NCBI GenBank assembly: GCA_020631735.1
Contig: CM036160.1
Coordinates: 3,456,407 to 3,520,406, forward strand
Direction of reading: 5' to 3'
Length of the DNA: 64,000 nucleotides
DNA from: Saccharum officinarum
Taxonomy: Eukaryota > Streptophyta > Magnoliopsida > Poales > Poaceae
Positions 33,218-45,200 of the stretch are shown here, one piece after another; positions within the stretch are counted from its first letter, which is position 1; each line of letters begins with the position of its first letter. The notes beneath the pieces are model-generated. The model was not told the DNA's origin and searched no databases. It was given only the letters and a program-made list of their open reading frames with translations. Both the position numbers and the translations under genes were made by a program.

Positions 33218-34607
33218 TGTTAGTACTTAGGATCAACTAGGAGTAGATCTAACGGGTGCGCCCTTTTATATTTGAGATAGAACACATAGATCCGATCCTA
33301 GAATATAAACTAGGGAGAGGAACTAGAAAGAGAGAGAGAGAGAGGTGCAGATGTAGCTGACCATCGACGGGCTTGGCGGAGGAGGAAGCCATGGCGGTGT
33401 CGGTAACGCAGAGTGCCGGCGAAGGTGAGGCAGTGGCATGCGGCGGCGGTGTTGACGTCGGACGTGGCGCAGAGGCGGCGGTGAAGACGGTGGCGGCGCT
33501 TTCTGTCGCTGTCAGTGCCCCCTCTTATATTGGTTTAGGATTTGTCGGTGGGGATTGTGGCGGCACAGTAAACCTCGTACCTAGTGCCCCGGCCCCTACC
33601 TCCTTTTATATGGCGTTGTGCGACGGGAGCCCACCAACCATGAATTGTGTTGTAACATGGCTCCGGCGGGTGGCGAAGGCCTCCGACAGCGAGGTGTCGC
33701 CAAGGCGTCTTCAACCGTCTTAGGGCAGAGACCCGGCGCTGACTAAAGGAACTTTCCTGACTATGCTCGGAGGGCGCTGAACGCTCCTAGGCGGACGCCG
33801 CCCCGTTCCAACTTACAGGCATCTCCGGTAATAAGGGCGGAGGTTGTCCTACCTCTGAACTAATCAAACAGACAATCTTGCCTAAGTGTGTGCAACTACT
33901 CGAGCGCAGGCGCCCGCGGTCCGCGCAAACGCGCCAGCATGCCCCTGCGCGGCGGGGCGGAGACCTACGGATAATGTCTCCGACCAGACCGGCGGAGACC
34001 CGCCAAGGCGACGGCGTGCCCCTGAAGGTGGAGGCCAGCGTCGAGAATGATGGCCCCCGCGCAGCCGGGCGGAGACTTGCAGGTGATGTCTCCGACCGGC
34101 CGGCGGAGACCCGCCGAGGATGCGGCGCGCCCCTAGAGACTGAGGCCAGCGCCGGGGACCCTGGCCTTTGGGCCGCAGGCGGAGGCATGGTGGGCCGGCT
34201 GCTCATGGAGGCCCATTACTAGAAGATGGTATGGCAGGATTGCCCCCGCAAACAAGAGGCTAGCGACAGAATATTCTAGGAATGTACTGTAGCAGTTGAG
34301 GGGCTTTGTAATAAATTCTGTCATGAAGTAGTTGAGCCCTATAAATAGGGAGCACTTGTAACCGTGCAGTTGGTTGGTGAATAAATCAATGAAACCCTAG
34401 CTTTCCGTGCCATCTCACTACACGCCCTCCTGTCGTGCCTATCCCGAGCCTCCGCCGAAGGGCGACGTCCGACGGGCGGAGGCCTCAAACTCCCCCACAT
34501 TGTCTGAAACCGCCGGTTTCAACAAATTGGTTGGGTGCCCCCGATCAGGATGCAGGATCAAGACACGACTCGGTCATTGGACCGAGTCAGAGGAGATCAA
34601 CCTAACA
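33218..34607 (-). repeat. COP-2 5' LTR, split by a solo LTR
   Basis: LTR sequence 33218-33647 and 34530-34607, together matching 27523-28025. TATA box near 33602-33611 (minus). Confidence 0.88.
33648..34524 (+). mobile_element. Solo LTR inside the COP-2 LTR (877 bp)
   Basis: It begins TGTTGTAACATGGC and ends GGTTTCAACA, flanked by AATTG on both sides (33643-33647 and 34525-34529). Without it and one AATTG, the COP-2 LTR reads like its partner. A TATA box ctataaataggg at 34339-34350 sets the plus orientation. No internal coding is present, so it is a recombined remnant of a full element. Confidence 0.88.
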
Positions 34608-34612
34608 ATCCT

Positions 34613-35504
34613 TGCTCCTGTGCCTTCCCTGTGACCTGTCAGGGTTGAACCGGGACACCGGGTGCTTGTGCATGTCACTTGACCGATGGCCCCTCATCCA
34701 TGCAAACACTGACGAGCAATGAGTCCATCTCTCCTCATCTCTACATTATCATTGTACTGTCAACTCACTCTGCCCGTTCATCCTTCCCTAGACGGTCGGT
34801 GCCATTAAGCCTGCTGCTTCCCTGACGAGTGAGGGTCACCGGAGTGCCGAATCATCACCCCCGTCCGACCAGATGAATGCTACTGCCCTCCACCTCACCT
34901 CATCTCATTACGATGGTGCTCCACGTCGCCATGCTTCCAGCGACAGAGACGCTGCTGGCCATCTGCATGCCAATGCCGATTGGCAAGACAAACTTGGAGG
35001 ACACCCTTCCCCTGCTATAAATCGCCAAGTTGAAACAGGCTTGCTATCGGTGTCTCCCGTGACCCTCTGATCTGCATCTCTTGCTGACGTACAAGCCGCA
35101 TGTCGAGCAGCTCTTCCAACGACTCCAACGCCTCCCTTCGTACCCAACCACCACCCCGCAACCGATCGCACACCAACGCTGCCATGCTCATCACCACTGC
35201 CGCCAACAGGGCATAGTTCAGTATCCTGCTGAGTCCTCGTCCGGATCGCTACCAAAGTCCTCGTGCACCCCCTCCTTCACCAAGCTCCACCCCCAGCCCC
35301 ACCTCGGTCCAACACGACTTTGCCGAGGTGCATATCTCCCGCTGCCTCCCAAAGAGGACGAGAGCTGCCACAAAAAAATGGTGCAAACGCCACGACTCTG
35401 CCTCCCAAAGAGAAGTAGACTGCAAACTTGTGATAGCTCTTCGTTCTAGACTCGACTGAGGAAAACAGACTGCTAACTAGCCTTGAGCTCATCCTCCGTT
35501 ATCT
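34613..35504. other. Unassigned stretch
   Basis: About 0.9 kb with short open frames only, and no motif, repeat or splice structure I can support. Confidence 0.4.
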
Positions 35505-35695
35505 TGTTGTTGTTCTACTTAGTCGAGCAGTAAAAGAAAAATTTCTTCGCTGAAAACAATGGAGCAAGATATGCACCGTGATCGAGGGGGATGAAAACAC
35601 TAGATTCTTCCATGCTTGCGCCTTGCAACTTTTCTGTGGTAATAATTAATAAAATCCAAATTTTGGAGCATGACGGTCTGGATATTTTCGGCCTT
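35505..35695 (+). pseudogene. LINE (non-LTR) ORF2 fragment
   Basis: One frame gives KQWSKICTVIEGDENTRFF followed by HACA, very close to the plant L1 motif before the reverse transcriptase. After a frameshift near 35640 a second frame gives NKIQILEHDGLDIFG, matching the next block of the same LINE region. A TGA lies upstream at about 35548. Only this scrap remains; no RT catalytic box is seen. Confidence 0.55.
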
Positions 35696-36112
35696 GAAGA
35701 TGCTGCTGTTTCCAGTTCCAGTCTGAATGGTCTGCCATTTTCTGCAGTTAGCCCGGACAAATGTCTTGGTGTCCCAGCTCTCCAGAGTTTTCATTCAAGA
35801 ACACATTCTGATGGTGCAGTGCAGAGATTTGCTGTCCACACTAACATCAATGCACGTAAGCAGTACATCCAGACCAACAAATTCGGTTTTATAGTCTGTC
35901 AGCATTGTTGATGTGCTAACTGTTGTGGATTCAATGTTGCTGAAACAGGTGACGTACAGCAGCCTACAAGGGCCGAGAATACAGCTGAACCAAACAAGGC
36001 CTTGGCATTTTCAGCAGTCTTCAGGCCACTTTCTCCACTCTCTGTGAAGCATGTGGTGTGGCTACAGTTTGAGAGTTTTTTTTCCCAGTTTGCCAAGGGC
36101 AGCAGGAACTAG
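35696..36112 (+). other. Exon-like sequence of unknown origin joined to the LINE scrap
   Basis: The frame that follows NKIQILEHDG stays open to 35855 (SSSLNGLPFSAVSPDKCLG, then HTNINA). A gtaag donor lies at 35856 and a gctaac branch-like site plus acag acceptor end at 35948. Joining these keeps frame (phase 1) and continues RDVQQPTRAENTAEPNKAL to a TAG at 36110-36112. From the ATG at 35591 this makes 142 residues. I do not recognise the protein. It could be the 3' end of a captured or decayed host gene. Confidence 0.3.
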
Positions 36113-37260
36113 GAATACAAGACGACTAACAGAATTGCTGTTGTCGCTCTTGTCCAAGATCAAAGAGGGTATCCTGTGAAGCCATCATTTGGTTCACTGA
36201 CAAACATTTTTTTACACGATATTGAAGTCCAATTGTTCGAATTCGAAACAACTGACAAAGACAAGGGAATCGACACTTATTGTACAGCAGCAAGCTACAC
36301 AAAGTACAAAAGAAACAAGTAGACAAGACCTTCCAAGCAGCAAGCACGCACTTGCCAGCTACTAAATCACACCACGTAGATAATTGCAATTATGCAGGCA
36401 AATTTACAAAACCCAACAATATCGCCGCTTCTATGATCAGGAAAAAAAGAGCTTCATGTAGAACCAGAAGCTACTACTTGTATCATTCTGTTACCATCAC
36501 GTACGTGTTTTGAGCCCCTTTGATTGAGTTTACAGAGAACCTGCACATATTAAAAAAAAGTGAAGTGGTTTAGTTCTGATTGCTCTAGCTGAACGTAACA
36601 GAACTTGTGAGCTATGAGAAGTTTTTATTGGGACAATACGCCAAGTCTGTTTTACCATAAAGCACTAAGTCTTGCAAACCAGAAATGGGATGGGGAGAAC
36701 AAAATCCTAATCAGCACAGATATACCAAGAGGCACTAAAAACCGAAAACCTGTTGCATTATGACTCACAAACAAGAGACATTCACGATCAGACATGCTGT
36801 GTCTGCAGCAACTAGTCAGTTTGGTGCAGACAGCAACGGGTATCCAAGCTGCTGCAACCGCAACAAGCAAGCCACATCTTTGCTGTCAGAAAGCAGAGCA
36901 GCTATACAGCGGCCATGGTAGAAGGTTGCATATAGTGTTGCAAGATGCAACTAGCGGGAGGATGAAGATATGAATAGGGTAGTTATGATGAAATCATGAG
37001 GGAAATGAAATGACCAAGCCTTGTTCTGGAACTGGAAGCGACGAATAAAACCTGCACACCGTGACAGGAAATGGGAGACTACTTCCTGGTTTTGGAACAG
37101 GTTGGAAGTGTTTCTCCAAACACTGCGATTTGGCATACTATGGTTTCTAAAACTGCAAAAAAAAGGTTACCAGGTGCCTAATACAGCTATAAAACTTAAC
37201 ACGGTAAAACAGCAGTGTCAGAGAAATTTGCCTGTTTCAACTTTTAACAAAGAAGTGGAG
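36113..37260. other. Unassigned stretch left of COP-3
   Basis: No recognisable coding. Because COP-3 lies just after the stop codon of the DUF4220 gene (- strand), this stretch would contain that gene's original 3' UTR and downstream flank. The part nearest 37260 is the best candidate. Confidence 0.4.
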
Positions 37261-37265
37261 AAATA

Positions 37266-38996
37266 TGAGGACCGGAAACGGCGACCAGAGGGGGGTGAAT
37301 GGGAGCCTCAAATTTCTTTCGAAATCTTCGACCACTGTCCCAACATCAATCCCCAAAAGGCATACACGAAAGACTTGATGACCACGACCCTAGAGAAGGG
37401 TGGATGCTCCCTCAGAACACAGCGGGTCACCACAGAGCAAACGGAACACAGATCGAAGCCCAAACGAGCAAACTCCCAAAAGAAAAACAGCACTGCTCCT
37501 GCAAATATCGGACACGTCCGGTATTATATCGGACACGTCCGGTATGATCTCGGACACGTCCGGTATTTTCAGCAGCAAGCTGACCAAAAGAGAAAAATCC
37601 AAAACCCCGTCAAATGGTGTCCAAAAATCATGAAATTTTAACCATAGCTCTTTAGACACCAAGGGAAGGTCTCCACCGAATTTCAGCTCAAAACTCCAAA
37701 GTGAGAAATATCGGACACGTCCTAGATCATATCGGACGCGTCCGGTATGAGCGAGCAGTTTCTCGGGAAAAATCAAATCAAGCCATAACTTGATCAAATC
37801 AACTCCAAATGACTTGAAACTTTGCACAAGGGTTCACAAGCGAGTAGAAAGGCAACCTCTAAAGGATCATGGCCCGAGACAAACTCTAGCTCCGTGAATC
37901 GAAGGAATTGAAGAATCCCCCAAACAAATAGGTCAAGAACTAAAATTGCCCGGATCTGCGATCTCGTGAGGAATTAGTGGATTTCCTTCGGTGGAAAGCT
38001 TCTACTCATGTCATTGATCGATCCAAGGCAACAAGAACGAACCAAAACCATCCCAAAACGAAGAAACGAGAGGGGAAACAAGAAGGGACAAAAGGAGCTC
38101 GTGAAGAACACCAAAATCACATCAAGAACACAACTAAATCATGAATCCCTGAGGGCATACGGTGGTTACGGCCACCGATTCCTTCAAAACCAAGTCACAA
38201 TTTGAGTTGTGGACCTCTCTCATACATGGAAGCAAACTAGAGGAAGAAACCCTAAAGGAGAAAATGAAAACTGGAGGAGGTGAGGGAGATGGGGGCTCCC
38301 TCATCCTATTTAACAGGGCTATTACACATTCCTAGTTTTGCCCCTGGATACAAATGAGTTGAACCGCTAAGCCCAAGGGCGTTGTTGTCCAACCCGGTGT
38401 AATCTTGATCCGACGACCACCGCGCCTTCTCACCGGTAGCTTCGCCTCGACGCGAACTCCCTGATGCCGCCACGTGCCGTCCGTCCCTCATCGGAACCTC
38501 CGTCCGGGTTTTGAGGCCCAAACCCATAAACCGTCCGCGGGTAGCGTACTCCATACGCGTTCCCCGCCATCCGACGCGTGTCACCGCCGTCCTCGACCAG
38601 CCGGCCCGCCAAGTCCTCCTAAGCCTCGCTCGACTCACGCGTCCGCCGTCTTGACCCAGTCAACACCGTCACTCCATGTCTTCTTGCTCTTGTCGATGTC
38701 CCAAGTGTCAGCCACCGCGGCTAGTCATCCGGCCTCTGGGTCTCTCGGTCCAAGCCTCACGTCCATCCTTCACCGCTCCCAGTCTGTCAGCACGGCACGT
38801 CCTCCTTGACCTTCACCTCGCCGTCGACCACCGCATCCGAGCTCCACACCTGCACAACACAAGCCAAAAGACATGTCGCACACATAGCTTTCGTCATGGT
38901 AAGGTTAGTCACCACTCAACCCACTTCGTGGATCACATTGACAATCACTCATCACAAAATGAATACACAAGGGTACTTGTCAACCTTGTGTTCGCA
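37266..38996 (-). repeat. COP-3 3' LTR (1731 bp)
   Basis: It pairs with 52100-53837. On the minus strand it begins TGCGAACACAAGGTTGACAA. It carries five copies of tcggac(a/g)cgtcc(g) at 37508, 37529, 37550, 37711 and 37732. A TTAAATAGG promoter-like site (minus) lies near 38305-38313. It holds about 20 bp near 38108-38130 that the other LTR lacks. Confidence 0.92.
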
Positions 38997-39012
38997 ATCT
39001 CCCCCTTGATGA
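38997..39012 (-). other. COP-3 polypurine tract
   Basis: The minus strand reads TCATCAAGGGGGAGAT, directly before the 3' LTR. Confidence 0.85.
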
Positions 39013-39257
39013 GTGCATTGTCAACACCAATACACGAACAGCTTGAGCAAAAGAAAAAGAAAAAGAAGAGAAAAGAAAGAACTCACCCAAATGACCAAAA
39101 GCCAAAGAAAAGACAAGAACTGGGTCATTTGAAAGTGAGTAAAAACTTGGTCCCCAAAGACATGGGCAACGGCTCGACGCAACCAAGTAAAATAAAACTA
39201 GCCCTCAAGAAGAGGCAACGGGCTCAACGCCACTAGCAAAACTCGAAAAGCCAAAAA

Positions 39258-39383
39258 ACTGCTAGACCCTCCAGAAGAGGCAAAGGCTCAACACATCTAG
39301 CAAAACACCTCAAATGCAAAACTGCTAGACCCTCCAGAAGAGGCAAAGGCTCAACACATCTAGCAAAACACCTCAAATGCAAC
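39258..39383. repeat. 63-bp tandem repeat, two units
   Basis: Units start actgctagaccctccagaag and are identical over almost their full length. Confidence 0.85.
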
Positions 39384-39400
39384 TCCCCCTGAACAAGTGC

Positions 39401-39480
39401 AATCTCTCTCAAATGAATGCATATCTCTCAACTTTAGGTGAATCTCTCTCAAATGAATGCATATCTCTTAACTTTAGGTG
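39401..39480. repeat. 40-bp tandem repeat, two units
   Basis: Units start aatctctctcaaatgaatgc and differ at one base (ctca/ctta). Confidence 0.85.
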
Positions 39481-40589
39481 ACATTGTGAGTGTGGAAACT
39501 TCTCCCCCTTGTTGACATATGCACTTATCAAGCTAGAGCCCAAGAATTGCAACTCCTCCTCAAAACAAGCTAGGAATGCAGAAATGCGCGAATGCAGAAG
39601 CTTCAAGATTATAGCAAGTAGATTGAAAGAATGCTCTAGTGGATGCTGTCATGTATATATAGCAACACATACAAGTGCTAGCAAATGCTCAAGGTGACCA
39701 AATGAAACGAAATGTGGCATTTAAGCAAGTTTGATCAAGTTTGAGCAATTTTAAAAGAGGGTTCACCACCAAAGGAGCACATAGCAAAAATAGACAGGAG
39801 ATCGACCTTGTGCTACACATGTATGCAAAGCGAACTACCCCAAACAAAGTTCACACATCATGTCATGAGACAAACTTGTGGTTTGATCAAATTTTAGACA
39901 CCAATTGAAATTTATCGGAGTTATGCAGCGTATTACCAAAGTTTGTCAGACAAGTGTGTGCGGGAGGTTATCTGTGCCATCAAAACCTGACTTAGCGATC
40001 ATGTCAAGCCTATGCCAAAGGCAATCAGAAGCTTAAGACAATGATCTCGGTATCCATTACAGAGCTCAAGTTCACCAATAAGTGCAATTTGGAGCTGTCT
40101 CGATACTCTAACATAGGATAGTACAGACCCATCCCGATCTTTTCAAATCACTTAGTTTGATTTTCAAGTTTTAGCACAAATTCAAGTTTCTCAAGCAAGT
40201 GTGTAACTCAAGGTATGAGCCATAGCAACTAAGCATATATATGAAGCAAGAAAAAGATCTCGACACATTCTACACATGCTAGTGCCACAAGTAGTGGTGA
40301 ACACATTTCATGTTTCAACAAGTTTTAATCAAGTTCACAGTTTGGAAAACAAGCTTAGCTCATAACATGTATCAATTGATCAAAAGGAGCCTAAGCCAAA
40401 AGCACATCATTGTATATCCATAACATCCCCAACAAGAGCATAGTGTCAATCTAGCTACTATAAGGATGAAGCTCAAGATGCAATATGATACATGATGATC
40501 TGATATGCAAGAATGATATAAAAACAAAAACAAAGGCTAAACTACAAAGAAAAGCAAAACTAGAATACAACAACCAAAGTTCCCCTCCT

Positions 40590-42212
40590 CTAAAAAGGGA
40601 AACAAACTCCAAGCTCCCCTCGCAAGCGAGCAAACTGGGCTTGGTCAAGTGGTTTGGTGAAGATATCTGCGAGCTGGTTTTGGGTATCAATGTGGTGCAG
40701 ATCGATATCACCTTTCTCATAGTGGTCACGCAAGAAGTGAAAGCGAACTTCTATGTGCTTTGTCTTTGAGTGAAGGACTGGGTTTTTGGCTACACTTATG
40801 GCACTGGTGCTGTCACAAAACAAAGGCACTCGCCTAAACTCTAACCCAAAGTCTCTCAGAGTAGCTATCATCCAAAGCAACTAGGAACAACAAGCAGCAG
40901 CAGCAACATACTCAGCTTCTGTGGTGGATTGGGCGATGCTAGACTACTTGCGAGAAGACCAAGACACAAGAGAAGATCTAAGAAACTGACAAGTCCCCGA
41001 AGTGGACTTCCTCTCAACACGACAACCAGCATAATCCGCATCAGAATACCCACAAAGAGAAAGAGAGGAGGAGGCTGAAAACCAAAGACCAAACTCAGGT
41101 ATGAAACGAAGGTACCTGAGGATCCGCTTGATGGCTTGACGATGAGACGTGCGCGGCGAAGACTGAAAGCGCGCGCACAAGCAGACTACGAACTGGATGT
41201 CCGGTCTCGTCGCCGTTAGGTACAGCAGGGACCCGATCATGCTTCGGTATTCCTTCTGGTCCACGGCTTCTCCCTCCTTGTCCTCATCCAGGGCCATCGT
41301 GGTTGACATGGGCGTCGAAAGAGGCTTGGCCTCACCCATATCAAATTTCTTGAGCACGTCCTTGGTGTACTTGCCTTGGTGCACGAACGTCCCCTCACGA
41401 GTTTGCTTGATTTGTAGCCCAAGGAAGAAAGTCAATTCGCCCATCATGCTCATCTCAAATTCCCTGCTCATAGTATCTGAAAACTTGGCAACAAGAGCAT
41501 GAGAAGAGCCACCAAAGATTATAGCATCCACGTATATCTGAACCAAAAGGATGTCTGTGCCTTGCTTGAGGAGGAACAAAGTCTTATCTACGGAACCCAT
41601 CCTAAAACCCTTATCAAGCAAGAAAGCTTTTAAACGCTCATACCAGGCTCTCAGGGCTTGTTTCAAACCATACAAGGCTTTATGGAGTTTAAAAACATGG
41701 TTGGGGTACTTTGGATTTTCAAAGCCAGGGGGTTGCCTCACATAAACCTCTTCCTCTATGTACCCATTCAAGAAGGCACTCTTTACATCCATCTGATACA
41801 GCTTGAACCCTTTCGAAGCTGCAAATGCTAAAAGAATCCTAATGGCTTCTAGACGGGCAACAGGAGCAAAGGTTTCTTCATAGTCTATTCCCTCTTTTTG
41901 GCAAAAACCCTGAGCCACTAATCTCACCTTGTTTCTCACCACCACCCCATCCTCACTCTGCTTGTTCTTGTAAACCCACTTTGTACCTATGGGGTGGCAC
42001 TCTGGTGGAGGTGGAACTAAAACCCACACTTGGTTCTGCTCAAAGTTCTCTAACTCCTCGTGCATAACATTAACCCAATCAGCATTAGATAGTGCGTGTC
42101 CAATATCTCGAGGCTCAAAAGAAGCTATGAAAGCAGAATGAGCGAAATGGGAAATATGATAAGACTTGGAACGTGTTACCCTTTCGTCTGTAACACCCCA
42201 GGTGTTTGTCAC
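40590..42212 (-). pseudogene. COP-3 reverse transcriptase and RNase H
   Basis: Continues the gag-pol frame after the solo LTR ([20 protein letters not shown], then [12 protein letters not shown]). RT blocks: [30 protein letters not shown], then [15 protein letters not shown], in which the second catalytic Asp of YVDD is Ala (GAT to GCT near 41528). RNase [26 protein letters not shown], then a TAG (40944), AEYVAAAACCS, a TAG (40881), LFCDSTSAISVAKNP, KHIEVRFHFLR, and DIFTKPL near the end. Full domain length, two TAG stops, and a disabled RT site. Confidence 0.9.
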
Positions 42213-45200
42213 TCATTAAGCAGTGGGTTTGAGCTTAAACATGACAGATTAAGTGGAGATGACAATGTCAAGGTCAACCTACGGAGATAAGCCTAATCTA
42301 AACTTGGATGTTACTCCTTTGTTTTGCATATAGGACATTTACAAGGTATAAGCTTGGGTGGTGTTATGGCAATATCTTCATGTGTCTCACCTTAGTACCT
42401 ATCTATATTGATCCCTGGAAAAGTTTCATGAAGTTTGGAATCAAAAAGTCACATGAAATGATAAGTTATATGCTTGTTTGGATTATAACTGAAACATGTT
42501 TCGGAAACAATGAAACATTGCTTTGTACTAATGCAAGTGATGGCCATGAGTGTTTGTAAACAGCTTAGGAGTACTTAATTAGTCTTTTGGAACATTTCTC
42601 ATGTTGGGTGGTTATGCTAATTAAGCACCCAAGTGTTGTTTTCCAAGTTGATTAGTGGAGTGATCTAAACTGATCCTTCTGAATCTCCAACTTAGGGTTT
42701 GAATATGTGCAAGTCGACTATAACAAAGTTGTGGAAAATTTTATAAGCTCCAACTTTGTCAATTGGCTCATCTCATGATTCAGCCTCTAAGTCCCTCAAA
42801 AGTCCAATTTTCTGTTCTGCTGAAATTCCAATGTTTCCTCAAAACAGATTCTGTTCTTGCTCATTATCTCCCAAACTATGCTGATCTGGTCGTAGCTCAT
42901 ATTAACAAAGTTGTAGAGAAGTTATTAAGCTCCAACTTTGTCAATTGGCTCACCTCAAGATTCGGGTTGGATTCTGAGTTACAGAGCCAAGAAGTAGCTG
43001 CTATTCTTGAAGAGCAGAAAATATTTTCAAGTCTGAATTCAGTTTTGGGTACCCATCCTTGGAGCCTGGTGTCTTCCTAATCAGGCTGATCTAGTAAAAG
43101 GATCTTTAATAAACGTTGCAGTACATATCATGAGGAACAAACTTTATTATATGGGACAGAGTTAGTTCAGTTTCTAGATTGGTCAAATTGAGCTCACAAA
43201 ATCGAATCCAGTGCTGTTTTCAGGATTCGAAAATTGGTTAAGTCTGGGATGACTGAATTTATGGATTTCGTTTCCATGTACCTATCTTTAGAGAATTGTA
43301 GTTTGCAAACCATTTGGAATCTGGCCAAATTTCTTTAGTCAAAGTTGGAGTGCTCTTATAGCTCTACGTATTGCTGAAATCGGTTGATCAAATCATCAAA
43401 CGGTTTATGAGTTATGAGGTGGAGAAGATGGCAGTTTCAGTCGATTGAAACTAAGCTGCAGGATTTAGTTTCGGGGTACCCTCCTTTGGAACTCAATATC
43501 TCTCAATCTAGGCCGACTTAGCTCTTGATTATTAAAGCAATGTTGTTCACCTCGCAAAGCTCTACAACTTTGTCTCTTGCACCAAAATCAACGGACAACC
43601 GGTTTGGGAGATAGGGAAGGGGAAAGATGAGAGTTTCAGTCGACTTGAAACTGAAACTCGGGATTCAGTTTCAGGTGGCCTACTTTGCAGTTTTTTATCT
43701 CATAAACCAAGCCAAATCAATCAAGGGTCCCTTAACCAAAGTTGTAGTATACACGTAGCTCTATACAAAGGTGAAATCGGTTAAACAAACCATCCACTGG
43801 TTAGAGAGTTGTAGGGGGAGAAGATCGCTGTTTCAGTTGATTTATGCGGTGGTATTAGTTCCTGACTTGAATCTGAACGCCATCAGCAGGACATCGTGGA
43901 CGACCACAGGCACGCAGCGCCGCGTGGCTCCGACGATCACTCGCATGCGTGCCACCTCGCCCACGCGTGTCCTTTGGAGAGCCCGACGCCCTCCTCTGCT
44001 GCCTCTTGGGCTCACTCCTCCCTCTCCCCAGTCGCTCCCTCCTGTTTCCTCGGCACGCCATAGCCATAGGCGACGAGCAGAGCTTGTGCCGTCGCTGCTC
44101 CTCCTGTGCAACGTGCTCCCTCCGGCTCCTTCATCCTCTTCCTCCTCCATTGCCGCTCCTCCCTGTTACCGCTATAGGCTGGCCCTCACCGCTGCCGCCT
44201 GCTGGTTCGGTCGACCGCGGCAAGACAGCCATGGGCGCGAGCTGTGGGGCGCGGCATGCGGCCTCGACCAGTCACGAGCAGGGCAGTGGCCTGCGGTGGG
44301 CATGCTTTGCTGCTGCTCCTCCGCAGCAGCCTCACCGGCCACTTTCCCTTCGTCGCCGGTGGTGACCTCATTGATCCTCAGCTCCTCCTCCCCGGTCTCC
44401 TCCGTCCTCTGCCGTCGAGAAAGAAGAAGAGGGGGTAAAATAGAAATAGAAGCTCTTTGGTGTGTTCACTTTGCATAAATACTAGACACATAGATTTACA
44501 AATGTGGGCTTAGTTAATTTCAGAGAAGTCATGTGTTCACTTTATAAAAATGTTTTCCCTTTTCTTTTTCGGAATAATTATTGCATTTAGATGGCTGAAC
44601 TTTGGAAAATCATGTAAAATCATAGAAAAATTGTAAATTAGCAAATGAGGACTTTTTGGAATCCTTGTAAAATTTTATTTGCAGTAGATCTATAATATAG
44701 CATGTTTTAGTTTAAAGTTTTATCTGTAAAAATCAATATATGCAACTAGGTTTTGAATTATAGTAGAATCTGTTATTTTTCATAACTGCAGATATAGGGA
44801 TCTAAATGAAGTGAAATTTTTGTGGCATGCTACTATTGTGATGTGTGATGTCTGGTAAAAATTTCAGGATTTTAAGACTGATAGTTTAGGAGCTATAAAA
44901 ATAACAAATGCCATATGCTGCTTTGCTTCTATTCTGGACAGTGCTGCATGTATGCATTGTTTGGCTCAGTTAAGTTATGAATCATGCCTTGTTGATAATA
45001 AATGAGTTGTATTACTTTTCATAATATTTTCAAAAAGCTAAAGATCACAATTTTTGGTTAAGTATATGTTTAGTTATAGTTATTTAAAGTACTGTGGCAG
45101 TTTCTGCCCAAACCCAGACAGCATTGCTTTGTGTGCCATGTGTGACCTTGTTAGTGGCAGAATTAGTTCTAGATGTTTATACAAAAGTTGTTCACCATTT

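Larger units (their letters stand above)
27523..34607 (-). mobile_element. COP-2: Ty1/copia LTR retrotransposon, complete but decayed
   Basis: It is a minus-strand element with 3' LTR 27523-28025, PPT 28026-28040, pol and gag 28199-32371, leader 32372-33217 and 5' LTR 33218-34607 (split by a solo LTR). LTR ends are TGTTAG...CTAACA. The target duplication is ATCCT (27518-27522 and 34608-34612). The internal sequence is the same family as COP-4. I leave the copia lineage open. Confidence 0.9.
39013..40589 (-). other. COP-3 3' noncoding region with tandem repeats
   Basis: About 1.6 kb after the RNase H stop. No env-like frame is recognised. It holds an A/G-rich tract (39040-39090), two identical 63-bp units (39258-39320, 39321-39383) with a degenerate third before them (about 39196-39250), and two 40-bp units (39401-39440, 39441-39480). 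Confidence 0.7.

Noticed and set aside
37390..37827. Frame with repeated HVRY / GRVRY residues
   Set aside because: Produced by the tandem ACGT motif in the LTR; the same frame is shifted in the other LTR, so it is not a repeat protein.
39258..39480. CRISPR-like direct repeats
   Set aside because: Units abut without spacers and lie in a plant retrotransposon; plain tandem duplication.
43771..44478. 235-codon plus-strand frame, GC-rich
   Set aside because: Lies in the GC-rich part of the solo LTR; low complexity and no family motif. The TEK LTR shows similar spurious frames.
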